From assembly GCA_024403935.1 (NCBI GenBank), contig JAKSQV010000003.1, forward strand, positions 1 to 64,000: a stretch of 64,000 nucleotides of DNA, in the 5' to 3' direction. The translations under genes and the position numbers were made by a program. Positions 1 through 8,687 of this stretch are shown piece after piece. The notes under the pieces were generated by a model that had not been told where the DNA came from, made no database searches, and saw nothing but the letters and a program-made list of their open reading frames with translations. The stretch's first letter is position 1. Every line of letters begins with the position of its first letter. The stretch is from Ruminococcus sp. Lineage in GTDB: Bacteria; Bacillota; Clostridia; Oscillospirales; Ruminococcaceae.

Positions 1-117
1 TTCAATTTTCAAGATGCTGTATCGCTCTCGTTCGGCGACTTAATTATTATATCACTATTCCAGCCCTTTGTCAAGCCAAATGTACGCTTGTGAATCTCAC
101 TTTTTTTGTACAAGTTG

Positions 118-486
118 CTACGCTATCAGGAAGCGCACCACAAACGCCGCTCCCAGCAGAGCTAAGATACCAAATCCTGCAAGGCTCAGCTTTATCTCGT
201 GCATTGATCTGCAGCACTCAGGATCGCTCTTTTTATATATGAGCGGAAGCTCTGCTCCGCTGCTGAGCGGTCTGTCGTAGCTTTCGGTGTCCTCACCGGT
301 GACCTCGCTGCCGCCGACCTGATACGCCACCTTGTGAACAAACCGTCCTTTCGCGTCCTTACGCGCTGATACCACGCGTCCGACCGTTTCTGTACCGCTG
401 ATTCTGAATATCAGTGTCCTGACAAACATCACAAGCCCGACAAGTCCTGCCGCGGCTCCCAATACTCCTATTATCGTATTTTCCAT
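118..486 (-). CDS. Small membrane protein, DUF3592-like
   Basis: A 122-residue protein with a membrane segment at about residues 4-22, a soluble middle part (about 25-95) and a second membrane segment near the C-terminus. The layout, TM-soluble-TM with a beta-rich middle containing a GRVVSARKDAKGRFVHKVAY stretch, resembles DUF3592 proteins, whose function is not known. The reading frame is open further upstream to a GTG at 588, but AGGAG lies 8 bases before the ATG at 486 and the argF terminator falls inside the upstream extension, so the short form is preferred. It follows the arg operon but is separated from it by that terminator. Confidence 0.6.
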   Translation of the reverse strand: MENTIIGVLGAAAGLVGLVMFVRTLIFRISGTETVGRVVSARKDAKGRFVHKVAYQVGGSEVTGEDTESYDRPLSSGAELPLIYKKSDPECCRSMHEIKLSLAGFGILALLGAAFVVRFLIA

Positions 487-544
487 ACTGTCTCCTAACA
501 TATCAATTTCAGCTCTGCCCAGAGCACACAACTTCAGCCGATTT

Positions 545-581
545 ACGTCAAAAAATACCGAGCCCTTTGTATCGGGCTCGG
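545..581 (-). terminator. Rho-independent terminator after argF
   Basis: Read on the minus strand, CCGAGCCC pairs perfectly with GGGCTCGG around an 8-base loop (stems 574-581 and 558-565) and is followed by TATTTTTT. It lies 28 bases after the argF stop codon and ends the arginine operon. Confidence 0.85.
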
Positions 582-608
582 TAATCACTTCTTTGATCAG
601 GACCGCAC

Positions 609-1514
609 TTATGCCATTAATTTTACCATTACTGCCTTCTGTGCGTGGAGGCGGTTTTCAGCTTCCTCAAAGATCTCCTTGGCGTGAGCCTCAAATACCT
701 TCTCGGCTATTTCCTCCTCGCGGTGTGCAGGCAGACAGTGAAGCACCATTGCATCAGCATTTGTAACAGCCATAAGCTCATCATTGACCTGATAGCCTGC
801 GAATGCCTTTCTGCGCTTCTCAGCCTCGTCCTCCTGTCCCATGGAAGCCCATACATCTGTAAGTACAACGTCTGCGCCCTTTGCTGCCTGAACGGGAGAC
901 TCTGTCATCTCGAACTTGTCACCGTAGCCTGCGGCAAAGTCAAGAATCTCCTTGGGCGGCTGGTAGTCCTTCGGGCAGGCGATAGACACGCTCATGCCTG
1001 TCTTGAGTCCGCCTACGATAAGTGAATTTGCCATATTGTTACCGTCACCGATAAAGCACATTTTCAGACCTGCAAGCTTGCCCTTGAACTCACGGATAGT
1101 CATAAGGTCTGCAAGCACCTGACAGGGATGGCAGAAATCTGTAAGTCCGTTGATTATCGGGATATTGCCATACTTCGCAAGGTCCTCGACCTCCTTCTGC
1201 TCGAATGTGCGGATCATAATGCCGCTGAGGTAGCGTGAAAGCACTCTTGCGGTATCCTGAACGGGCTCGCCGCGGCCTATCTGGAGGTCATTCGACGAGA
1301 GGAAGAGCGGATATCCGCCAAGCTGGTACATTCCTGTCTCAAATGAAACTCTTGTACGTGTGGAAGCCTTCTGGAATATCATTCCGAGAGTCTTTCCCTT
1401 GAGGTGCGGATGCGGTATACCGTGCTTGAGCTCATATTTGAGCTGGTCAGCAAGGTCGAGTATTTCTGTTATTTCTTCAGTGCTCAGATCGAGCATTTTC
1501 AATAAGTGTTTCAT
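609..1514 (-). CDS. argF: Ornithine carbamoyltransferase
   Basis: Cytoplasmic enzyme joining carbamoyl phosphate and ornithine to citrulline, the sixth step of arginine synthesis. The 301-residue length is normal. The carbamoyl-phosphate loop STRTRVSFE is near residue 52, the FCHPCQVLADL motif sits in mid-protein and the ornithine-loop motif HCLPAHR is towards the C-terminus. The ATG at 1514 has AGGA upstream. It is the last gene of the arg operon, 26 bases after the tubby-like gene and directly before a strong terminator. CarB at 32.3 kb would supply its carbamoyl phosphate. The call is secure; argF rather than the catabolic arcB is inferred from the biosynthetic neighbours. Confidence 0.95.
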   Translation of the reverse strand: MKHLLKMLDLSTEEITEILDLADQLKYELKHGIPHPHLKGKTLGMIFQKASTRTRVSFETGMYQLGGYPLFLSSNDLQIGRGEPVQDTARVLSRYLSGIMIRTFEQKEVEDLAKYGNIPIINGLTDFCHPCQVLADLMTIREFKGKLAGLKMCFIGDGNNMANSLIVGGLKTGMSVSIACPKDYQPPKEILDFAAGYGDKFEMTESPVQAAKGADVVLTDVWASMGQEDEAEKRRKAFAGYQVNDELMAVTNADAMVLHCLPAHREEEIAEKVFEAHAKEIFEEAENRLHAQKAVMVKLMA

Positions 1515-1540
1515 ATCTGTATATCCTTTCTCTCAATCCG

Positions 1541-2032
1541 TTACTTGCTCTTGTTCATGTCACCGAAGGTCAGATCGACCGCGATGGCAAATAACGGTAT
1601 ATAATCATCAAAGACCTTGTCTTCGATGCCTATCTCATATTGCAGATCTCCTGCTGTATTTGTATGAACTACCAGCTTTCCGACGTTCAGTCCGTCCTTG
1701 AGAAGCTGGAAGTCCCTGTGCTCCTTGCTCGTTATCGCATAGCTTATCACGGAGCCTGCCGTATCCTTGCCCTCGACTGTTATAGTCGGATCGAGGAAAA
1801 GCGACTTGCATTCGAGCTTCATTATCTCAGCATCGTTGTGCGTTATCGCAAACATCGGCTTTCTATCCTCATTCATCTGTACAATGGTATACAGCTGATA
1901 ATTGCTTGCATCGAGAAGCAGATATCTTGAACCGCCAAAAGCTTTCTTTTTTATAGTATAAAGAAGCCTCTGCTGTTTCTTATCTGTAACCGTAAATTTA
2001 TTCGTTCCTTTTACGGTGATCATCAGCTCCAT
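1541..2032 (-). CDS. Tubby C-terminal-like (LURP-one-related) domain protein
   Basis: A 163-residue cytoplasmic protein without signal peptide or membrane segment. Strand-rich stretches, a central segment around YAITSKEHRDFQLL and a hydrophobic C-terminal helix (FDDYIPLFAIAVDLTF) resemble the LURP-one/tubby-like beta-barrel fold; this is a fold impression, not a motif match. It starts 4 bases after the argD stop with its ribosome site GGAGG inside the end of argD, so it is translated as part of the arg operon between argD and argF. Its role there is unknown. Confidence 0.5.
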   Translation of the reverse strand: MELMITVKGTNKFTVTDKKQQRLLYTIKKKAFGGSRYLLLDASNYQLYTIVQMNEDRKPMFAITHNDAEIMKLECKSLFLDPTITVEGKDTAGSVISYAITSKEHRDFQLLKDGLNVGKLVVHTNTAGDLQYEIGIEDKVFDDYIPLFAIAVDLTFGDMNKSK

Positions 2033-2035
2033 GAA

Positions 2036-3211
2036 TCATTCCTCCAGTATCTCAAACAGCAGATCAAGACCTGCATCTATCTCGCCTGTCTCAATAGTAA
2101 GAGGCGGAAGCAGTCTTACCTTTTCTTTTGCCGTCAGCACGAGCAGTCCCTTTTCGAGAGCCGCCTTTGCCACATCTGCTGCTTTTTTGGATTTAAGTGT
2201 GATGCCTATCATCAGTCCGAGACCGCTTACCTCTGCGACCTCACTGCATTTTTCAAGCTTAGATCTGAAGTGCTCTGCCTTGGCACATACGCTGTCGAGG
2301 AAGCCCTCACTCTCTATCCTGTCGAGAACTGCATTTCCTCCTGCGCAGGCGATAGGATTTCCGCCGAAAGTCGAGCCGTGCGTACCCGGAGTAAGTACGC
2401 CTGCAAGCTTTTCGCTCACGAGGCACGCTCCCATGGGGAGTCCGCCTGCTATGCCCTTTGCAAGTGTTGTGATGTCAGCCTTTTTGCCGTACCACTCTCC
2501 TGCAAGGAATCTGCCCGTTCTTCCTACACCTGTCTGTATCTCGTCCGCAATGACGAGAACGTCATTTTCAGCACACAGCTCATAGACTGCGTCAACAAAA
2601 TCCTTATCAAGCTTGTTTACACCGCCCTCGCCCTGAACGTACTCAAGCATTACCGCACAAACGGTATCATCGAGCTTGGCTTTCAGGTCAGCGGTATTGT
2701 TCGCCTCGGCATAGACAAAGCCATCGACGAACGGGAAGAAGTAATTGTGAAATACGTCCTGTCCTGTGGCGGAAAGAGTAGCTATCGTTCTGCCGTGGAA
2801 GGAATTTACAAGGGTGATGATATTGTGCCTGCCCTTGCCGTACTTATCGAAGCTGTACTTCCTTGCCGTTTTTATCGCACACTCGTTTGCCTCTGCACCG
2901 CTGTTTCCGAAGAATACCTTATCATAGCCGGAAACCGCACAGAGCCTTTCCGCAAACTCAGCCTGAACAGCTGTATAATAATAGTTGGAGTTGTGCTGGA
3001 GAGTTCTTGCCTGAGCGCAGACCGCATCAGCCCATTTCTCATCGCAGTAGCCGAGGCTGTTCGTACCGATACCGCTTCCGAAATCAATATATTCCCTGCC
3101 GTCCTCGTCCTTGCAGCGTCTTCCTGAGCCCTGCTCCATAACGAGCGGATATCTTCCGTAGGACTGTATTACGTGTTCATTGAATTTTTTTATAGTGCTT
3201 TCACTGCTCAT
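2036..3211 (-). CDS. argD: Acetylornithine aminotransferase (PLP-dependent)
   Basis: Class III aminotransferase converting N-acetylglutamate semialdehyde to N-acetylornithine. The 391 residues include the GNSGAEANECAIKTARKY cofactor loop, the DEIQTGVGRTG block and the PLP lysine in TTLAKGIAGGLPMGA, plus HGSTFGGNPIACA. An earlier in-frame start at 3232 exists, but AGGAGA lies between the two, 7 bases before the ATG at 3211, so the later start is chosen. Upstream is a separate promoter in the 145-base argB-argD gap. The same family includes 4-aminobutyrate and succinylornithine transaminases; the operon decides the function. Confidence 0.95.
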   Translation of the reverse strand: MSSESTIKKFNEHVIQSYGRYPLVMEQGSGRRCKDEDGREYIDFGSGIGTNSLGYCDEKWADAVCAQARTLQHNSNYYYTAVQAEFAERLCAVSGYDKVFFGNSGAEANECAIKTARKYSFDKYGKGRHNIITLVNSFHGRTIATLSATGQDVFHNYFFPFVDGFVYAEANNTADLKAKLDDTVCAVMLEYVQGEGGVNKLDKDFVDAVYELCAENDVLVIADEIQTGVGRTGRFLAGEWYGKKADITTLAKGIAGGLPMGACLVSEKLAGVLTPGTHGSTFGGNPIACAGGNAVLDRIESEGFLDSVCAKAEHFRSKLEKCSEVAEVSGLGLMIGITLKSKKAADVAKAALEKGLLVLTAKEKVRLLPPLTIETGEIDAGLDLLFEILEE

Positions 3212-3258
3212 AAGTATCTCTCCTTGTGACATACTTCACAGATACTGCTACAGTATAT

Positions 3259-3288
3259 ATTATAGCTCTGTTTTGTATGTAAAATCAA
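3259..3288 (-). promoter_or_regulatory. Promoter upstream of argD
   Basis: On the minus strand, TTGATT (3283-3288) and TATAAT (3259-3264) are 18 bases apart, about 50 bases before the argD start, in an AT-rich gap between argB and argD. It would allow argD, the tubby-like gene and argF to be expressed separately from the upstream arg genes. No good ARG box was seen next to it. Confidence 0.65.
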
Positions 3289-3356
3289 TAACCTTTATGC
3301 AAATTAGGGTAAATTTTTTGTATACAAGTCAACAAATTTTAGTAAATATCAACCTA

Positions 3357-4223
3357 TTATGTAAACTGTGTACCGATTCCTTCGTTTGAAAGTATCTCAA
3401 TGAGGATGGAATGCGGAACTCTGCCGTCGATGATGACGGTCTTGGGAACACCGCGCCTTACTGCTTCAACACAGCAGTCGATCTTCGGTATCATGCCGCC
3501 CGAGATTATCCCCTGCATCTTCAGATACGGTACCTCGCTGACATTGACAGCAGGAATGAGTGTGGACGGATCGTCCTTATCGCGGAGAAGTCCTGCGATG
3601 TCGGTCATGAGTATCAGGTTCTCTGCTCCGAGCTCAGCCGCAATGCGTGCAGCAGCCGTATCGGCATTTATATTATAGGTGTTGGCGTCCTTGTCAGTTG
3701 CTACTGTCGCAATTACGGGAATGTTTCCGTTGTCGAGCGCATCAAGGATAGGCTTGGTGTTAACGTGGATTATCTCGCCTACCCAGCCGAGGTCCTGTCC
3801 GTCGCCCGAAGTCTTCTTCTCGGCAACGAGCATTTCTCCGTCGATACCGCACAGTCCGACAGCACTTCCCTTATGCTGTGCAAGAAGCTGTACCAGCTCC
3901 TTGTTGACCTTGCCTGCAAGCACCATTTTCACCACGTCCACGGTCGCCTCATCGGTGTATCGCAGACCATTGATAAATTTGCTCTCGATATTGAGCTTCT
4001 TGAGCATATCGCTTATCTCAGGACCGCCGCCATGTACGAGTACGACCTTGATACCGACAAGTGAAAGCAGCACGATGTCCGTCATGACTGCATCCTTGAG
4101 CTCCTTGTTGGTCATGGCATTGCCGCCGTACTTGACAACAACTATCTTGTTGCTGTACTTCTGTATGTACGGGAGCGCATCTATGAGTATCTGCGATTTA
4201 TCCTGATTTGAAATCTTTTCCAT
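3357..4223 (-). CDS. argB: Acetylglutamate kinase
   Basis: Phosphorylates N-acetylglutamate, the second step of arginine synthesis and the usual target of arginine feedback inhibition. The 288 residues carry the amino-acid kinase signatures: KYGGNAM near the N-terminus, VLVHGGGPEI, and the C-terminal block GGMIPKIDCC. The start at 4223 has AGGAG 8 bases upstream; a longer frame to 4262 lacks a ribosome site. The N-terminal helix before VVVKYGGN is typical of the longer, arginine-sensitive form of the enzyme, which is an inference. It lies 42 bases after argJ. Confidence 0.95.
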   Translation of the reverse strand: MEKISNQDKSQILIDALPYIQKYSNKIVVVKYGGNAMTNKELKDAVMTDIVLLSLVGIKVVLVHGGGPEISDMLKKLNIESKFINGLRYTDEATVDVVKMVLAGKVNKELVQLLAQHKGSAVGLCGIDGEMLVAEKKTSGDGQDLGWVGEIIHVNTKPILDALDNGNIPVIATVATDKDANTYNINADTAAARIAAELGAENLILMTDIAGLLRDKDDPSTLIPAVNVSEVPYLKMQGIISGGMIPKIDCCVEAVRRGVPKTVIIDGRVPHSILIEILSNEGIGTQFT

Positions 4224-4265
4224 TATTTTTTCTCCTATCAGCACGGACGTTTTCCGGTGCATCTT

Positions 4266-5519
4266 TTATGAACGATAATCGCCGTTTATCTTGACATAGT
4301 CATAGGTGAGGTCGCAGCCCCAGCATACGGCTGTGCCGCTGCCTTCACCGAGCGATACGATTATCTGTATCTCGTCCTCGGAAAGCACCTTCTTTGCTTC
4401 CTCCTCATCGAACTTCACTACGCAGCCCTGATGACCGAGGGTAATGCTTCCGCTCTTGGAAGACATATCTATATCCACCTTGCTGATGTCGAAATCAGCA
4501 TCCGCATAGCCGACAGCGCAGTAAATACGTCCTGCATTGGCATCCTCGCCAAATATCATGGACTTGAGCAGGCTTGAGCAGATGACCGACTTTGCAACTG
4601 TCTCGGCTGTCTTCTCGTCGGAAGCACCTGTAACAGCGCACTCGATGAGCTTTGTTGCGCCCTCGCCGTCCTTAGCCATCATGCGTGCAAGATTGAGCAT
4701 GATGTTGTACAGGGCATTGGAAAATGCTCCGAAATCCTCATCCTCGGTCACTACCTCGCTGTTGCCTGCCGTGCCCGAAGCCATTATGCAGACCATATCG
4801 TTCGTTGAGGTGTCACCGTCAACGCTTGCGCGGTTGAGTGTTACCTTTACATTGTCGCTGAGAGCACGCTGAAGCATCTCTGCCGAAATGCAGGCATCAG
4901 TTGTGATGAATGTGAGAGTTGTAGCCATATTCGGATGTATCATGCCGCTTCCCTTGAGCATTGCGCCCATAACGCAGGTCTTGCCGCCCATTTCAAACTC
5001 CACCGCTACCTCCTTGGGCTGGGTATCGGTAGTCATTATAGCCTCGAGCGCAGTCTTGTTACCGCCGTAGTTGAGTCCCTCTACAAGCGGTTTCATACCG
5101 TTTGCGATAGGCTCTATGGGGAGTACCTGTCCGATGACACCTGTCGAAGCTACGATAACATCGTTCTCGCTGATGCCGAGAGCCTCAGCCGCAAGCTGAG
5201 CCATTTTTGTTGCCTTTTCATAGCCGTCGGGGTTGCAGGTATTGGCATTGACGGAGTTCACGATAACAGCTCTTGCCTTTCCGTCAGCAAGGTGCTCTTT
5301 TGTAACGAGTATGGGAGCTCCCTTGACCTTGTTTGTGGTATATACAGCGGCAGCAGTACACTCTGTATCTGCCGCTATCATTGCGAGGTCGTTCTTCTTC
5401 TGTGTTACCGAAGCTCCCACATGGGTAAGACCGCACTGAATGCCGTTTGCCTTGAAGCCTCTTGCAGCACAGACACCGCCGTATACGAATTTCACATTTC
5501 CGATTTTCTTAAGATCCAT
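4266..5519 (-). CDS. argJ: Bifunctional ornithine acetyltransferase / N-acetylglutamate synthase
   Basis: Transfers the acetyl group from N-acetylornithine to glutamate, recycling acetyl groups in the cyclic arginine pathway. The 417-residue precursor is normally self-cleaved into two subunits at the threonine of the GMIHPNMATTL motif, which is present intact here. Two start codons lie 6 bases apart; AGGAGG is 8 bases before the ATG at 5519 but only 2 before the one at 5525, so 5519 is chosen. No separate argA or argE is seen in the window, which fits the ArgJ recycling route. Confidence 0.95.
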   Translation of the reverse strand: MDLKKIGNVKFVYGGVCAARGFKANGIQCGLTHVGASVTQKKNDLAMIAADTECTAAAVYTTNKVKGAPILVTKEHLADGKARAVIVNSVNANTCNPDGYEKATKMAQLAAEALGISENDVIVASTGVIGQVLPIEPIANGMKPLVEGLNYGGNKTALEAIMTTDTQPKEVAVEFEMGGKTCVMGAMLKGSGMIHPNMATTLTFITTDACISAEMLQRALSDNVKVTLNRASVDGDTSTNDMVCIMASGTAGNSEVVTEDEDFGAFSNALYNIMLNLARMMAKDGEGATKLIECAVTGASDEKTAETVAKSVICSSLLKSMIFGEDANAGRIYCAVGYADADFDISKVDIDMSSKSGSITLGHQGCVVKFDEEEAKKVLSEDEIQIIVSLGEGSGTAVCWGCDLTYDYVKINGDYRS

Positions 5520-5532
5520 TACCATTTCCTCC

Positions 5533-5676
5533 TTATGTATCTATTCTTACAAGCTCACAAAGAGCCTTATTCCGATAGTTGAGGTCGTCCCTCACCGTGA
5601 AGCCCATATTCCTGCACGACATCCACAGCGCATACACGCTGTCATAGTCGTTGATCGTCATTTTGCGGATCTCCAC
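5533..5676 (-). pseudogene. 5' stub of a GNAT acetyltransferase gene
   Basis: A 47-codon frame with an excellent ribosome site (AGGAGG, 7 bases before a GTG at 5676) between argC and argJ. Its first 26 residues (VEIRKMTINDYDSVYALWMS and following) read as the N-terminal strand and helix of a GNAT-family acetyltransferase. After the NMGF motif similarity ends and the frame closes with TAA inside the argJ ribosome site. A whole GNAT domain needs about 140 residues, so the catalytic part and acetyl-CoA loop are missing. It may be a decayed acetyltransferase of the arg operon kept for translational spacing. The GNAT assignment rests on a short stretch. Confidence 0.55.
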
Positions 5677-5694
5677 ACCAACACCTCCTGTATA

Positions 5695-6978
5695 TCAGAC
5701 AAGACCTGTTGTCTCGTCAATTCCCATCATGATGTTAAGGCACTGAACAGCCGCGCCGCTTGCGCCTTTTCCGAGGTTATCGAGCCTTGCACAGAGCAGT
5801 ATCTGCTCATCACTGCCGAACACGAAAACCTGAAGCTTGTTCTGTCCGCTGAGCGTATTCGATGCAAGGAAGAAGCTCTTCTGCTCGTCTGCTGACATCA
5901 GGGGCATTACCTCTACGAGCTTCGCGCCCTTGTAGTGCTCCGCATACATGGCGTGTATCTCCTCGGGAGTATACGCCTTCGGGAGCGTTCTTGTCTGGAG
6001 CGGTACGCTTACCACCATTCCGCTGAAATAATCGCAGACCATCGGGTTGAACATCGGCTTGAAGGTCAGTCCTGAAACCGCCTGCATCTCGGGAAGATGC
6101 TTATGCGCCTGAGAAAGCGCATACTGACGGGGGCTGTTGAACTCCTCGGGCTTTTCACTGCCCTCATATATTGCTATTGCCTTCTTTCCTGCTCCGCTGT
6201 AACCCGAAGTTGCGTATGCAAATACAGGATAGTCCGCAGGAATGATGCCGTTTGCAACAAGAGGATACACTATCGAATTGAATCCGCTCGCGTAACAGCC
6301 CGGAACAGCAACCCTGTTTGAGCTCATTATCTTTTCGCGGTGAGCAGCAGACAGCTCGGGGAAACCGTAAGCCCAGTCGGGATTCGTTCTGTGAGCCGTG
6401 GATGCATCAATTATACGAACGTGGTCATTATCCTTGTCTATGAACGAAACTGCCTCGCGTGAAGCGTCGTCGGGCAGGCAGAGGAAAACATAGTCCGCGC
6501 TGTTTATGAGGCGTGCGCGTTCAGCAGGGTCTTTTCTGAGCTCCTCGCTTATCTTTACAATTTCAATATCGCTTCTGCCCTCGAATCTCTCAAGTATCTT
6601 GAGGCCTGTTGTGCCCTCCTGACCGTCTATGTAAACCTTCACTGACATTTTACGTCCTCCTGTAATATCATTATCCGCATCGTCCGTATTTGCGGTATGT
6701 GCGTTGCCTCCGCATTTCGGACAATAGCGTTCGTTGTCTGTCATTGACCAGCTGCTCCAGCTATAGCCGCATTTCCGGCAAACGTGCCTGCGTTCGACGG
6801 GCGGTGGTCCGTATCCGCACTGCTCAACATCCTCATGCGGCTCATTTTTGCCGCCGCCTGCCTTTGTGCCGCAGTAACGGCAGAAAAGGTCGCCGTCTCC
6901 GAGAAATGCGTGGCATTCTCCGCATCTGCCCTCATAGTCGGTCGAGAGCCTGCAGGATATTCCTCCGGAATGTCTCAT
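5695..6978 (-). CDS. argC: N-acetyl-gamma-glutamyl-phosphate reductase with in-frame zinc-ribbon extension
   Basis: The ArgC part begins at the ATG at 6648 (317 residues, AGGAGG 7 bases upstream) with VKVYIDGQEGTTGLKILERF, the Rossmann start of the shorter type-2 ArgC. The catalytic cysteine is in VAVPGCYASGFNS. The same frame is open upstream without a stop to an ATG at 6978, adding 110 residues with two zinc ribbons (CGECHAFLGDGDLFCRYCG; CRKCGYSWSSW...CPKCG). That upstream start has GGAGA and overlaps the stop of the preceding gene (ATGA). The sequence therefore allows both a 427-residue fusion and a normal ArgC from the internal start. ArgC function is certain; whether the extension is made as a fusion is open. 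Confidence 0.85.
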   Translation of the reverse strand: MRHSGGISCRLSTDYEGRCGECHAFLGDGDLFCRYCGTKAGGGKNEPHEDVEQCGYGPPPVERRHVCRKCGYSWSSWSMTDNERYCPKCGGNAHTANTDDADNDITGGRKMSVKVYIDGQEGTTGLKILERFEGRSDIEIVKISEELRKDPAERARLINSADYVFLCLPDDASREAVSFIDKDNDHVRIIDASTAHRTNPDWAYGFPELSAAHREKIMSSNRVAVPGCYASGFNSIVYPLVANGIIPADYPVFAYATSGYSGAGKKAIAIYEGSEKPEEFNSPRQYALSQAHKHLPEMQAVSGLTFKPMFNPMVCDYFSGMVVSVPLQTRTLPKAYTPEEIHAMYAEHYKGAKLVEVMPLMSADEQKSFFLASNTLSGQNKLQVFVFGSDEQILLCARLDNLGKGASGAAVQCLNIMMGIDETTGLV

Positions 6979-7247
6979 ATATCCGTCTCCTTGCCGCTCT
7001 GACGCTTGTTCACCTTGCGCTCGTACTTCTCGCGCTTAGGATCACGCGGCTTTTCTTCAGCCTCGTCCTCCATGAGCGAATGTATGACGCTTATCGTAAG
7101 TGTGGCAACAACTATGCCTGCGAACCACAGGATATGCCCCCATGACGGAACGGCTATCCAAAGTCCCATAACTACCTCTCCGACTACCCACAGCACTCCC
7201 ATGAGGAGAGTGAGTCCGAAAGTGAAAATGAGGTCTTTTTTCTTCAT
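6975..7247 (-). CDS. Small two-TM membrane protein in the arg operon
   Basis: A 90-residue protein with two hydrophobic helices (about residues 8-28 and 36-58) followed by a strongly charged tail rich in Lys, Arg and Glu. It starts 3 bases after the argH stop and its TGA overlaps the ATG of the zinc-ribbon/argC frame. No family is recognised. The tight coupling with a zinc-ribbon segment suggests that the pair may once have been a small membrane/zinc-ribbon unit inserted into the arg operon; this is an inference. Confidence 0.65.
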   Translation of the reverse strand: MKKKDLIFTFGLTLLMGVLWVVGEVVMGLWIAVPSWGHILWFAGIVVATLTISVIHSLMEDEAEEKPRDPKREKYERKVNKRQSGKETDI

Positions 7248-7250
7248 AGC

Positions 7251-8636
7251 TTAACCGAGCTCCGCAAGTCTTTTTTCTGCGAGTGCTATCTGCTTTGCCA
7301 CTTCATCGGGAGAAGGACCGCCCTCGGACTTTCTCTCGCGTACACAGGTATCAAGGCTTATCGCATCGTATACGTCATCGGCAAAGAGGTCGGTCATTGC
7401 CTTGTAATCGTCAAGCGACAGCGTTTCAAGCGTAACGCCCTTCTCTATGCACTGTGCAACGAGAGTGCCTGTGATCTTGTATGCATCACGGAACGGCATT
7501 CCCTTCTTAACAAGGTAATCAGCGCAGTCCGTTGCATTGATGAAGCCCCGTGCAGCAGCAGCGCGCATATTCTCCTTGATAACACGCATTGTTGCAAGCA
7601 TGGGAGTGAAAGTCTTTACGCAGAGCTTTACGTTGTCTACCGCATCGAATATGGCCTCCTTGTCCTCCTGCATATCCTTGTTGTATGCAAGGGGAAGTCC
7701 CTTCATCATCGTGAGAAGGGTGACAAGGTCGCCGTTGACTCTGCCCGTCTTGCCGCGGATAAGCTCTGTAATGTCGGGGTTCTTCTTCTGCGGCATTATC
7801 GACGAGCCCGTAGCGAATGCATCGTCAAGCTCGATGAATTTGAATTCCCACGAGCACCAGAGGATTATTTCCTCGGAAAAACGTGAGAGGTGAGTCATCA
7901 GCAGCGACAGCGCACAGCACAGTTCAACACAGTAATCGCGGTCGGCAACTCCGTCAAGGCTGTTCGGCATGGGAGCCGTAAAGCCAAGCAGATCAGAGGT
8001 CTGCTGACGGTTTGTTCTGTATGTCGTGCCTGCGAGAGCACCGCTTCCGAGCGGACAGTAATTCATTCTCTCTGCGGCATCCTGAAGTCTTTCTGTATCG
8101 CGCATGAGCATCCACACATACGCCATAAGGTGGTGAGCAAGGGTTATAGGCTGTGCTCTCTGGAGATGAGTATAACCCGGCATTATCGTTTCGGTATGCT
8201 CCTTGGCAAGCTTGATGAGCGTCTCAATGAGCTCGCGCACCATAGCCTTTATCTCAGCTATCTCGTCACGGAGATAAAGTCTGAGGTCAACCGCTACCTG
8301 ATCGTTTCTTGAACGAGAGGTGTGAAGCCTCTTTCCCACGTCTCCGAGACGCTTTGTAAGCTCCGCCTCAACGAACATGTGGATATCCTCGGCATTCGGA
8401 TCAAGCTCAAGAGCTCCGCTGTCTATATCAGCGAGGATGCCCTTCAGTCCCTCAATGATAGTGAGGCTGTCCTCCTTTGTGATTATACCGCAGTCCCCGA
8501 GCATGGTAGCATGGGCGATACTGCCCTGTATATCGTGACGGTACATACGTCCGTCAAAAGCAATGGAAGAATTGAAGGCGTTTACGCCTGCATCGACCTG
8601 CTTTGAAAACCTTCCTGCCCACATCATATCTGCCAT
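7251..8636 (-). CDS. argH: Argininosuccinate lyase
   Basis: Splits argininosuccinate to arginine and fumarate, the last step of arginine synthesis. At 461 residues it has the family length. It carries the fumarase/lyase superfamily signature GSSIMPQKKNPD with the catalytic serine loop, the TSRSRNDQVA motif and the GYTHLQRAQP block with the catalytic histidine. AGGAG lies 7 bases before the ATG at 8636. It heads the tight arg cluster (3 bases to the next gene). No clear promoter or ARG box was found in the 51-base gap upstream, so it may be transcribed from further upstream. Confidence 0.96.
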   Translation of the reverse strand: MADMMWAGRFSKQVDAGVNAFNSSIAFDGRMYRHDIQGSIAHATMLGDCGIITKEDSLTIIEGLKGILADIDSGALELDPNAEDIHMFVEAELTKRLGDVGKRLHTSRSRNDQVAVDLRLYLRDEIAEIKAMVRELIETLIKLAKEHTETIMPGYTHLQRAQPITLAHHLMAYVWMLMRDTERLQDAAERMNYCPLGSGALAGTTYRTNRQQTSDLLGFTAPMPNSLDGVADRDYCVELCCALSLLMTHLSRFSEEIILWCSWEFKFIELDDAFATGSSIMPQKKNPDITELIRGKTGRVNGDLVTLLTMMKGLPLAYNKDMQEDKEAIFDAVDNVKLCVKTFTPMLATMRVIKENMRAAAARGFINATDCADYLVKKGMPFRDAYKITGTLVAQCIEKGVTLETLSLDDYKAMTDLFADDVYDAISLDTCVRERKSEGGPSPDEVAKQIALAEKRLAELG

Positions 8637-8687
8637 AATTTTTCTCCTGTTAATTTATGTTTTTAAGGTTTAATGTGTTTATATATT

